Shown in pieces: positions 28,355-38,000 of a DNA stretch of 64,000 nt. Origin of the DNA: Roseomonas genomospecies 6 (lineage in GTDB: Bacteria > Pseudomonadota > Alphaproteobacteria > Azospirillales > Azospirillaceae). Every line of letters starts with the position of its first letter. The first letter of the stretch is position 1. The stretch covers positions 248,001 to 312,000 of the forward strand of contig NZ_QOKW01000004.1 of assembly GCF_008365375.1 (NCBI RefSeq), read 5' to 3'. The position numbers and the translations under genes are program-made. The notes beneath the pieces were generated by a model that had not been told where the DNA came from, made no database searches, and was given only the letters and a program-made list of their open reading frames with translations.

Positions 28355-29079
28355 TTGTTGGGAGCCGCCGCCGGACCCGCGGGGATCGGCTCCAGCCCGT
28401 CGGGGTGGACGTAGGTCACCGTGGTGACGTAGCTGACGCCGTCGTACTTTTCGGTGCCGCTGGCGCCCTGGCGCTCGCCGGGGGTGCGCTCGTTGAGGCT
28501 GACCTCGGCCACATAGGTGCCCTTCCAGGGCATGTCGAAGGTGACCAGCCCCTGCTCGTCGGTGTGCTCCTCCTTGGCCCAGCCGGATTGGGTGACCAGG
28601 GCCACCTTGGTCTTGGCCTTGGGCTGGCCTTGGAAGACCAGCTTGAACTGGCCGGGCTTGCCGGTCGGCACCAGATCAAGCGCAAGCTTCGGCGCCTGCT
28701 CGGCGAAGCCGGTGATCAGGCGTGCGGCGGGGTGGTACCGGTTGGTGGTTTCCTTGTCGCCCTGCTTCCATGTGTAGAGCGGGTAGTGGGCGTCCTCGGC
28801 GACGATGCTCTCGCCGGCCGCGGCCTTGAAGGGCAGTGCGAAGCCGTCCGCGGTCTTGGCGGCGTCGGCCTTCTGTTCGCCCTTGGCGGAGAGGAGGGTG
28901 CCCGCCGGCTTGACGAACTTGTCGAGAAGGCCCGGCGACGCTTCGCGCAGGTTCTCGCCGAATTCCCCGAAGCGGATGGTCGCGTTGCCCTGGCCGGGCT
29001 GCTCGATCCAGATCTGGTGGGCCTGGGCGGGAATGGCGAAGCCCAGGGCGGCCACCAGGGCAAGGGTCAGTGTGTTCAT
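28351..29079 (-). CDS. DUF4198-family periplasmic protein
   Basis: A 242-residue protein with a cleavable signal peptide ending PAQAHQIW. The histidine directly after the cut is typical of DUF4198/NikM-like metal-related proteins. It has a second half of beta type with KAKTKVALVTQSGWAKEEHTDEQG-like strands. It lies 24 bases downstream of the TonB receptor gene in the iron operon, so a periplasmic metal- or siderophore-handling job is likely. Evidence for that is positional. Confidence 0.82.
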   Translation of the reverse strand: MNTLTLALVAALGFAIPAQAHQIWIEQPGQGNATIRFGEFGENLREASPGLLDKFVKPAGTLLSAKGEQKADAAKTADGFALPFKAAAGESIVAEDAHYPLYTWKQGDKETTNRYHPAARLITGFAEQAPKLALDLVPTGKPGQFKLVFQGQPKAKTKVALVTQSGWAKEEHTDEQGLVTFDMPWKGTYVAEVSLNERTPGERQGASGTEKYDGVSYVTTVTYVHPDGLEPIPAGPAAAPNK

Positions 29080-29103
29080 GATGGTGTCCTGAAGGATGAG
29101 GGA

Positions 29104-31608
29104 TCAGAAATCGGCGGAGGCGGACAGCAGGAAGGTCCGCGGCGAACCGACGGTCACGTAGGTGCCGGTGGTCAGCCAGTAGTCCTTGTCGAAGACGTTC
29201 TCGACGCTGGCGCGCAGCGTGACGGGCTTGCCCGACACCTCGGTGCTGTAGCGGGCGCCGATGTCGAAGCGGGTCCAGCCGTCGAAGCGCAACGTGTTGG
29301 CCGCGGTCAGGTACGAGCCGGACGTGTAGATCACCCGCCCGTTGACGGCGAGGCCCTCGACCCACGGCGTGTCCCAGTCCAGGCTGGCGGAGAAGCTCTT
29401 GTCCGGCACGCCGGCGGCGTCGTTTCCCTGCTCCGCCGCGACGGCGGTGCGCGTCAGCTCCGGCTTCAGGAACAGCGCGCTGGCCATGCCGCGCAGGCCG
29501 GTCACGATCTCGCCGTAGGCGGACAGTTCCAGGCCGCGGTTGCGCTGCTCGCCGTCGTAGGCCAGCGTGTTGGAGGCCGTGCGGATCGAGTTCGGACGGG
29601 AGAGCTGGAAGACCGCCGCGGTGGTCGTGACGGTGCCCCAATCGACCTTGACGCCGCCCTCATACTGCTTCGACTTGTACGGGGCCAGCACCGCGCCGGT
29701 GTTGGCGTAGCCGGGTCCGACGATGGTGCCGCGCGTCAGGCCCTCGGCGTAGTTGCCGTAGACCGAGACGTTCTCCAGCGGCTTCACGACCAGCCCGGCG
29801 AGCGGCGTCGTGGCGCTGGACTTGTAGTTGCTGGTCTGCGCGCCGGTCGCCGTGCTGTAGCCCTTCACCTGCACGGTCTGGTCGCGCACGCCGAGCGTCA
29901 GCAGGATGCGGTCGTCGACGAAGGACAGCGTGTCGGCCACCGCGATGCTGCTGAGCGTCGTCTCCGCCGACTTGCGCGGATCGGTGCGCGGCGCCGTGAT
30001 GACGGGCAGCGGCGACGGGTTGTAGATGTTCGACGCGACCGTTCCGGCGGATTGGATGTAGGCGTTGCCTTCCTCCCGCTGGAAGCCCGTGAAGCCGATG
30101 TTGAGCTGATGGCCGACGGGTCCCGTCGCGAAGCGCAGGCGCGTGCCGACCGTGCCGCTGACCGTCTCGCTGTAGGAGTCGTAGTAGGAATTGCGGACCG
30201 AGAAGTTGCCGAGCGCGTTCACGGCGGGGCCGGACACCGGGAAGATCTGCTCGTTCGTGCCGTCCCGGTAGCCGATGCCCGCATAGGCGGTCAGCCAGTC
30301 CGTCACGTCGAACTCGACGTTCGACGCGATGGTCTTGTCCTTCTGGACCAGCGTCGTGTCCGGGTACCAGTTGCTCCGCGCGCCGGGCGGGGACGGGATG
30401 GCCGTCGTCGTGGGGAGGATGCTGATCTGCGGGCGGAAGTTGTCGGTGTCGTCGCGCTGGATGATGCCGTCGAGCGACCAGCGCAGCCGTTCGCCCCGGT
30501 AATCCACGGCCAGCGCGCCGAGGCCGGTCTTGACGTCGCCGTCCTCGATGGAGCCTTCGCCGCCGCGCAGCAGGCCGTTGAAGCGCACGCCCCAGGCGTT
30601 GTTCTCGCCGAAGCGGCGCCCGGCGTCGACATGGACGCCGAAATTGGCGTCGCTCTGGTAGAGCCCGGTCACGCGGGTCAGCGGCTGGTCGGCGGCCCGC
30701 TTGCTGAGGATGTTGATGCCGCCGCCGATGCTGCCACCGGGGGCGATGCCGTTCATCAGCGCGCCCGGCCCCTTCAGCAGCTCGATCCGCTCGATGATCT
30801 GCGAGGGCACGCGGTTGGAGGACACCAGACCGTACATGCCGTTGAAGCCGACATCGCCGGACGGAACGGCGAAGCCGCGGATCTGGAAGGTGTCGTCGAA
30901 GCCGTTGCTGCCGGTGGTCGTGCGCACCGAGGCGTCGTTGACCAGCGTGTCCGCCGCCGTGCGCGCCTGCTGGTTCTCGATCAGCTCGGACGTGTAGTTG
31001 GTCGTGCTGAACGGCGTGTCGAGCGTGTTCTTCGTGCCCAGCAGGCCCAGCGTTCCTCCGCGCGCCACCTGACCGCCGGCATAGGGCGGCGGCGGCTCGC
31101 CCGGCAGCGCTCCGGCGTTGGCCGACACCTGGACGGACGGCAGGACCGTCACGCCGGGCGGGGCATCGGCGACCGGTGCGGCACCCGGCGCCACCAGGGC
31201 GTAACCCGAGGACGTGCGCGCGATCTGATGGCCGCTGCCGTCCAGCAGCCGACGAAAGCCGTCCTCGACCGTCGTCGCCCCGCGCACCCCTGGGGAGGTC
31301 TTGCCACGCACCTGCTCCGCGTCGACCGCGACGGCGACACCGGCCTGGGCGGCGAAGCTCCGCAGCGCGGCGTCCAGGGGGCCGGGCGGCACGTCGGCGT
31401 TCACCGTGCGCGCCGCCGCCGTCTGGGCGTGAGCCGCCGGAGCGAACGGAAGGCCGCCGGCCAGGACGGCACCGGCAAGGCAAACGGCCATGGCGACCGG
31501 ACGCAGGCCCGGCGTGGCGGATTCGGGCGCGGAATTGGCGGGCGCGGAACCGGTGGTGCCGCGGCGGGCGGTTTGGCGCGGAGCGTCCTTGCCGCAAGAT
31601 TGTGACAT
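29104..31608 (-). CDS. TonB-dependent siderophore receptor with STN domain
   Basis: An 834-residue outer-membrane receptor. A long N-region and signal segment end near PAAHAQ (about 62). An STN domain (about 68-140: GPLDAALRSFAAQAGVAVAV, RRLLDGSG) follows, then the plug (NGFDDTFQIRGFAV, IIERIELLKGPGALMNGIAPGG) and barrel, ending SASADF. STN receptors normally signal through a FecR-like anti-sigma factor, but no FecI/FecR pair is in the window, so signalling is either orphaned or acts in trans. The gene heads the iron operon, with a Fur-like box 101-115 bases upstream of its start. Confidence 0.93.
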   Translation of the reverse strand: MSQSCGKDAPRQTARRGTTGSAPANSAPESATPGLRPVAMAVCLAGAVLAGGLPFAPAAHAQTAAARTVNADVPPGPLDAALRSFAAQAGVAVAVDAEQVRGKTSPGVRGATTVEDGFRRLLDGSGHQIARTSSGYALVAPGAAPVADAPPGVTVLPSVQVSANAGALPGEPPPPYAGGQVARGGTLGLLGTKNTLDTPFSTTNYTSELIENQQARTAADTLVNDASVRTTTGSNGFDDTFQIRGFAVPSGDVGFNGMYGLVSSNRVPSQIIERIELLKGPGALMNGIAPGGSIGGGINILSKRAADQPLTRVTGLYQSDANFGVHVDAGRRFGENNAWGVRFNGLLRGGEGSIEDGDVKTGLGALAVDYRGERLRWSLDGIIQRDDTDNFRPQISILPTTTAIPSPPGARSNWYPDTTLVQKDKTIASNVEFDVTDWLTAYAGIGYRDGTNEQIFPVSGPAVNALGNFSVRNSYYDSYSETVSGTVGTRLRFATGPVGHQLNIGFTGFQREEGNAYIQSAGTVASNIYNPSPLPVITAPRTDPRKSAETTLSSIAVADTLSFVDDRILLTLGVRDQTVQVKGYSTATGAQTSNYKSSATTPLAGLVVKPLENVSVYGNYAEGLTRGTIVGPGYANTGAVLAPYKSKQYEGGVKVDWGTVTTTAAVFQLSRPNSIRTASNTLAYDGEQRNRGLELSAYGEIVTGLRGMASALFLKPELTRTAVAAEQGNDAAGVPDKSFSASLDWDTPWVEGLAVNGRVIYTSGSYLTAANTLRFDGWTRFDIGARYSTEVSGKPVTLRASVENVFDKDYWLTTGTYVTVGSPRTFLLSASADF

Positions 31609-31708
31609 TGTGCCGTATCCTCTACCAAAAGATGTATTTCTGGCGCAGCGCCAGCGACCGGCACCCTGTCCGTTCCGTCAAACCGAACATTTGCGCTGAT
31701 CGTCGTGA

Positions 31709-31723
31709 TGCGAATGATTCTCA
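31709..31723 (-). promoter_or_regulatory. Fur-like operator of the second TonB receptor operon
   Basis: The plus strand reads TGCGAATGATTCTCA. It shares its first 11 bases with the site at 2435-2449, and it extends into a further TTCTAATCATC. Overlapping AATGATTCTCATT matches 11 of 13 positions of the Fur core AATGATAATCATT. Repression of the iron operon under iron excess is inferred. Confidence 0.7.
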
Positions 31724-32068
31724 TTCTAATCATCGGACGATTGGTTCCGCAAGAGGGCAACAGCACCTTTTTGGTACGGTCTCCCGGTGCCGCGGTTGCC
31801 CTTGCCCCCTTGGGGCCGGGCGCGAAGGCGGCCACACAACCAACAAGAAGGGCTTTCAATCAGTCAGACAATTGCCGCCTGCATGACCTTGCGCTCATAT
31901 GAATAACCATCAGCGTTCCATGGACGATGCGTTGCCGTCCGCTCGCGATCTGGAATAAAAGCGTCCCTTCGCCGACAAAAATATTTACCCTGTTCAGAAT
32001 TTATTCAGCAAATCACTCTGGAATCGGTTTCCCCGATACGCGACCGCCGCGATGGCGAGAGGGCCGAT
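31724..32068. other. Control region between iron operon and giant protein gene
   Basis: No gene is supported here. The part after 31850 is clearly A/T-rich compared with the rest (AAAAATATTTACCC, AATTTATTCAGC), which suits a promoter for the giant gene. No confident -35/-10 pair was fixed. Confidence 0.5.
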
Positions 32069-35000
32069 ATGCCTGACACCCTGGACGCCACCGCCCCGCT
32101 TCTGACCATTCCCGACGCCCTCGCGTCCGAAGCGGCGGCGGTGCTGCTGGGCGGCGATGCCGGCGCGCTGAAGGCCGTGCAGGAGAAGCTGGCGGCGGCG
32201 CTGACCGGCCAGGGTCTGCCGGGAGCCGCCGCGGGCACGGTGGCGGACGGCTGGATGCGCGACGTCGCGGCGGGGATCGGCGCCAGCGCCACGCCCGACA
32301 CCGCCATCGCGCAGGCGAGCCGGATCGCCGCCGGAGCGGCGGCGCGCATGGCCGAGGCCGCGCAGGAAACGGCGGCGCTGACCGGGGAGCAGCGCTTGGC
32401 CGTCGCCCTCGCCCAGGGGCAGGGAGTCGAGGTGGGCTCCGACCTGTCGGCGGCGCTGTTCAGCGGCGTGATGGACCCGCTGGCCCGCCCGGCGGATTCC
32501 GCGGACCCGATCGCGGCCTTGTCGCAGGCTTTGACCGCCCCGCCTCACCCCCCCGCGATGCCGGAAACGGCACCCGCTTCGCCGTCGGACAAGCTCGCCG
32601 CGGCGCTCGCGTCCGGGGTGGGGGTGGGGGACGCGGTCGAGGCGCTCGGCCCCGGCCAGGGCGGCGCCTTCGCCGAGGCTTTGGAACAGGCCCTGTCCAG
32701 CGGCGCCGACACCGGCAGCGCCGTTGCCGCCGCGCAGACGCAGAGCGCCGCGAGCGGCGTTCAGGCAACCTCCATCACGGTCGAGCAGACCGACGGCGCG
32801 CGGATGCTCGGCGCCCTCGCGTCCGGCAGGACCGACGCGGCGGGCGGCGCCCTGGGTGGCGATCCCGCCTTCGCCAGCGTTCTGAACGACGCGCTGGCGC
32901 AGGGCGCGCCACCCGACGCGGCGCTCGGCGCGTCAGCCAAGGCGCAGACGGAGATGGCGGCCCGGCAGGACGCCGCCATGGTGCCGCCGAAACCTGCGGA
33001 CGCGCTGGTCGCGTCGCTGTCGTCCGGCCAGAATGTGGCGGCGACCCTCAAGACCTTCGCCGCCGCCGCCGGGCTCGACGGTGCGGCCTCCGGCGGGTTC
33101 GGCGAGGCCCTGGGACGGGCCTTGTCCACCGGCCAGGAGATGTCCGGCGCGCTGGGATCGGCGCAGCAGACCGTGTCCACGGCGATGACCCTGTCCGCGG
33201 AAACGGCGAAGGGCGTGAAGAGCGACGGGCTGATCGCGGCGCTCGCCAGCGGGCAAAACGTGCAGCAGGCGGTCCAGGCGCTGGGCGGCTCCGGGGCGGC
33301 CTTCAACGCCGCGCTGGGGCAGGCGCTGGCGGACGGGCGGGCGCCCGGACAGGCGCTCGCCGCCGCCCGCCAGAGCGCGGACACGGTGCAGCAGAACGCC
33401 CGGAGCAGCGAAGTTCCCGTCTCCGCCGAGAACAAGGCCCTGGCCGATCTCGCCACTCCGGCGACCGGAGGGGAACAGTCCGGGGATGGCGGTGCGGAGG
33501 CCGCTCGGAAGGCTGAGAACCCGGACGGCGAGCCCACCGGGCAGGTGGCCGACGCCACCGCGGCGGAAGGCAAGGAAGAGGGGAAGGAAGAGGGCGAGGC
33601 CGAGAAGGACGGCGCAAAGGAAGACGGCGCAAAGGAGGACGCGAAGGGCGAAGCGGACGGCAAGGCCGCTGCCGAAGCCTCCTCCGATGGGGAGCCCGCG
33701 GACGGCGAGGCGTCTCCCGCCCCGGCCAAACCCGCCGGGACTGCCGAACCCGCTCTCACGGCGATCAGCTTCGACGCGCCGGGCACCGGCAAGGGCGCCG
33801 ACGCCGCCGTGCAGAGCGCTCCGCCCCCCGCATCGCCGGCAAGCACCGCGCCCGCCGCCGCCCCGGGGGTCACCAAGGCGCTGACGAGCGACCCCTTCGC
33901 CGTCGCCGCGCAAACCCAGCAGCAGGTGGCCCGCGCCATCGAGAAGGCGGACTCCATCCAGCCTCCGGCCACTCCCCCGGCCACCCCTACGGTCGTTCCG
34001 GCCACTCCCGCCACTCCGCCCCCGCACCACGCGGCGGCCCCCATCCTCTCGGCGACGTTCGACGCGGCGGCCCTCGCGAAGGCGCTGGCGATCGCCGAGG
34101 GCACCGCAGCGCCCGCCGGTTTCGCCGTCTTCCACCTGATCGAGGCGATGTTCCAGCCCGGCGAGGCCGGAAGCCGCGTGGTCGGCATCGCCGTGGTGGC
34201 GAACCCGGACTCCCCGCTCGGCGTCTGGCAGTACAGCGTGGACGGCGGTGGCTGGCTGGCGGTGGGCGCGGTCGCCGACGGCGCGGCGCTCCTGCTTCCG
34301 GGCAGCGCCTTGCTGCGCTTCATGCCCGCCGCCGGGGCCTTCGGAACGGCGCCGTCGCTCGGGCTGCGGGCGGTGAACGACGAGTGGACCGAGGGCTTCA
34401 GCGGCGCCGGGGACCGGCTGTTCACGCTGGCCGCCGTTGGGGGAACCACCCCCCTGTCGGCGGATGTCGCCCGGCTGTCGCTGGAGGTGACCCCGGTGAA
34501 CGGCGCCCCGGTGGCGACCGGCACTCAGGCGGTCCTGGGCGCTGTTGAGGAAGACGGCGCCGACCCGGCGGGCGCCAGCGTGGCGTCGCTGTTCGGCGGG
34601 CTGTTCTCCGACCCGACCGACGCGGTGTTCGGCTCCGCCGGCAACGGCTTCGCCGGGGTGGCGGTCGTCGCCAACGCGGCGGCCGCGGCGCAGGGGCAAT
34701 GGCAATATTGGTCCGGCACGGCCTGGACCGCCGTGGGAGACGTCGCGGAGGGATCGGCTCTCCTCCTCGCCGCCGACGCCAAGCTGCGCTTCCTGCCCGC
34801 CGCCGACTGGAACGGCACCACCCCGGCCCTGAGCGTCCGGCTGGTCGAGGACGGCGGTGCGGCCATCGTCACCGGAGACCGCGTGGACCTGACCACCGGA
34901 GCCGGCGGCAGCACCGTCTACAGCGCCGGGATCGTCGTGTTGACCGGGACCGTCACAGCGGTCAACGACGCTCCGGTTGCCACCGGAACGACCGCACTCC

Positions 35001-38000
35001 TGCCTGCGGTCGCGGAGGACGCCGCCAACCCCTCGGGCGCCAGCGTCACGAGCCTGTTCGCTCACCTGTTCTCCGACGCCGCCGATGCCGTGACGGGCGG
35101 GTCCCCGGCGAACGGCTTCGCCGGGATCGCCGTCGTCGGCAACGCCGCGACCGCCGCGCAGGGCGTCTGGCAGTATTGGACCGGCACCGCCTGGGGTGCC
35201 GTTGGTGCGGCCTCGGACGGCAACGCCCTTCTGCTGGCCGCCGACGCCACGCTGCGCTTCCTGCCCACCGCCGACTGGAACGGCACGACGCCGGCTCTGA
35301 CCGTCCGGCTGGTCGACGATTCGCAAGGGGCCGTGACCAGCGGCGGACGGATCGTCCTGACAAGCGTGGGCGGCGACAGCCGCTACAGCGCCGGCACCGT
35401 CGCCCTGACCACCACCGTCACCGCCGTCAACGACGCCCCGGTCGCCACCGGCACGGCGGCCACGCTGCCGTCCATCGCGGAGGACACCGCCAACCCTGCG
35501 GGCACCACCGTCGCCGCCCTGTTCGGTCCCCTGTTCTCCGACCCGGCGGACGCGGTGAACGGTGGTTCCGCCGCCAACGGCTTCGCGGGCGTCGCCATCG
35601 TCGGCAACGCGGCGACCGCCGCCCAGGGGCAATGGCAGTACTGGACCGGCACCGGCTGGACCGCGATTGGTGCGGTGTCGGACGGCAACGCGCTGCTGCT
35701 GGCCGCCGATGCGAAGCTCCGTTTCCTTCCCGCAGCCGACTGGAACGGCGTACCGCCGAACCTCGTGGTGCGGCTGATCGACGATTCCCAAGGGTCGGTC
35801 ATCACCGGCGGGTGGGCGGACACGATGACGGTGGGCGGCGACAGCCGCTACAGCGCCGGCACCGTCGCCCTGACCACCCCCGTCGGCGCCGTCAACGACG
35901 CGCCGGTCGCCATCGGCGGGACCGCTGCCCTGCCGGCCATTGCGGAGGACACGACCGATCCGGCGGGGGCCACGGTTTCCGGCCTGTTCGAGCCTCTGTT
36001 CTCCGACGCCGCCGATGCGGTGACCGGCGGGTCTGCCGCGAACGGCTTCGCCGGAATCGCCGTCGTCGGCAACGCCGCGACCGCGGCACAAGGCGTCTGG
36101 CAGTATTGGAACGGCACGGCCTGGGCCGCCGTGGAGAGCGTGACCGAGGGATCGGCTCTCCTCCTCGCCGCCGACGCGAAGCTGCGCTTCCTGCCCGCCG
36201 CCAACTGGAACGGCACCACCCCGGCCCTGACCGTCCGGCTGGTCGAGGACGGCGGTGCGGCCTTCGTCACCGGCGGCCGCGTGGACCTGACCACCGGAGT
36301 CGGCGGCAGCACGGTCTACAGCGCCGGAACCATCGCGCTGACCGGGACCGTCACGGCGGTCAACGACGCCCCCGTCGCCACCGGCACGACGGCCACCTTG
36401 CCCGCCGTCGCGGAGGACACCGCCAACCCCTCGGGCGCCAGCGTCACGAGCCTGTTCGCTCACCTGTTCTCCGACGCCGCCGATGCCGTGACGGGCGGGT
36501 CCCCGGCGAACGGCTTCGCCGGGATCGCCGTCGTCGGCAACGCCGCGACCGCCGCGCAGGGCGTCTGGCAGTATTGGACCGGCACCGCCTGGGGTGCCGT
36601 TGGTGCGGCCTCGGACGGCAACGCCCTTCTGCTGGCCGCCGACGCCACGCTGCGCTTCCTGCCCACCGCCGACTGGAACGGCACGACGCCGGCTCTGACC
36701 GTCCGGCTGGTCGACGATTCGCAAGGGGCCGTGACCAGCGGCGGGCGGATCGTCCTGACAAGCGTGGGCGGCGACAGCCGCTACAGCGCCGGCACCGTCG
36801 CCCTGACCACCACCGTCACCGCCGTCAACGACGCCCCGGTTGCAACCGGTGCGGCGGCAACCCTGCCGACCGTCGCGGAGGACACCGCCAACCCGGCGGG
36901 CGCCACCGTCTCCACCTTGTTCGGTCCCCTGTTCTCCGACGCCGCCGACGCGGTCGGCGGCGGGTCGGCGGCGAACGCGCTGGCCGGTGTGGCCGTGGTC
37001 GGCAACGCCGCCGGCGCAGCGCAGGGACAATGGCAGTACTGGACCGGCACCGGCTGGGCCGAGATCGGTGCGGTCAGCGGGGGCAACGCCCTTCTGCTGG
37101 GGGCGAGCACGGCGCTGCGCTTCGTTCCCGCCGCCAACTGGAACGGGACGACTCCGGCCCTGACCGTCCGGCTGGTCGACAACTCGCAAGGCCCGGTCGC
37201 CAGCGGGGAGCGCATCGACGCGACGAGCGTCGGCGGCGACACCCGCTACAGCGCTGGCACCATCGCTCTGACGGGCAGCGTCACCGCCGTCAACGACGCC
37301 CCGGTCGCCACCGGCACGGCGGCCACGCTGCCGTCCATCGCGGAGGACACCGTCAACCCCGCGGGCACCACCGTCGCCGCCCTGTTCGGTCCCCTGTTCT
37401 CCGACCCGGCGGACGCGGTGAACGGCGGTTCCACCGCGAACGGGTTCGCGGGCGTCGCCATCGTCGGCAATATGGCGACCGCAGCGCAGGGGCAATGGCA
37501 GTACTGGACCGGCACCGCCTGGACGTCCGTGAGCGCCGTGGCGGAAGGATCGGCGCTGATCGTCGCGGCGAGCGCGATGCTCCGCTTCGTTCCCGCCGCC
37601 GATCGGAACGGCACCACCCCGGCCCTGACCGTCCGGCTGATCGAGGACGGCGGCGTGCCCGTCGTCACCGGGGGCCGCGTCAACCTGACGAACGGCGTCG
37701 GCGGCAGCACGGTCTACAGCGCAGAAACCGTCTCCCTGACCGGAACCGTCACCCCCGTCAACGACGCGCCGCAGGTCACCGCCGCCACGGCGGCGCTGAC
37801 GACGGTGAAGGGCGTGGCGGTGGCGGTCACCGGCCTGTCGGTGTCCGATATCGATGCCGGAGCGCTTCCGATGCTGGTCACGCTGACCGCCGGCCACGGC
37901 ACGCTGACTCTGGCGAACGCCGGGTGGGACACGGTCATCACCGGCAACGGAACGGACAGCGTCACCATCCGCGCGACTCTGGCCACCATCAACGGGCTGC

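Larger units (their letters stand above)
34496..37756 (+). repeat. Tandem array of seven ~465-bp coding repeats
   Basis: Units begin at the codon for V of VNDAPVATG: 34496, 34961, 35426, 35891, 36359, 36824 and 37289, each 155 or 156 codons. Conserved core per unit: AEDxxNPxGxxVxxLF, FSDxxDAV, NGFAGVAVVGNAA, QWQYWTGTxW, ALLLAADAxLRFLP, NGTTPALTVRLVDDSQG, YSAGTVALT. Some units end with the EDGGAAFVTGGR variant and others with DDSQGAVTSGGR, which shows shuffling of sub-blocks. Confidence 0.95.

Noticed and set aside
34496-37756. Tandem repeats as a CRISPR array
   Set aside because: Units are 465-468 bp, in frame and coding, with no short direct repeats and spacers.
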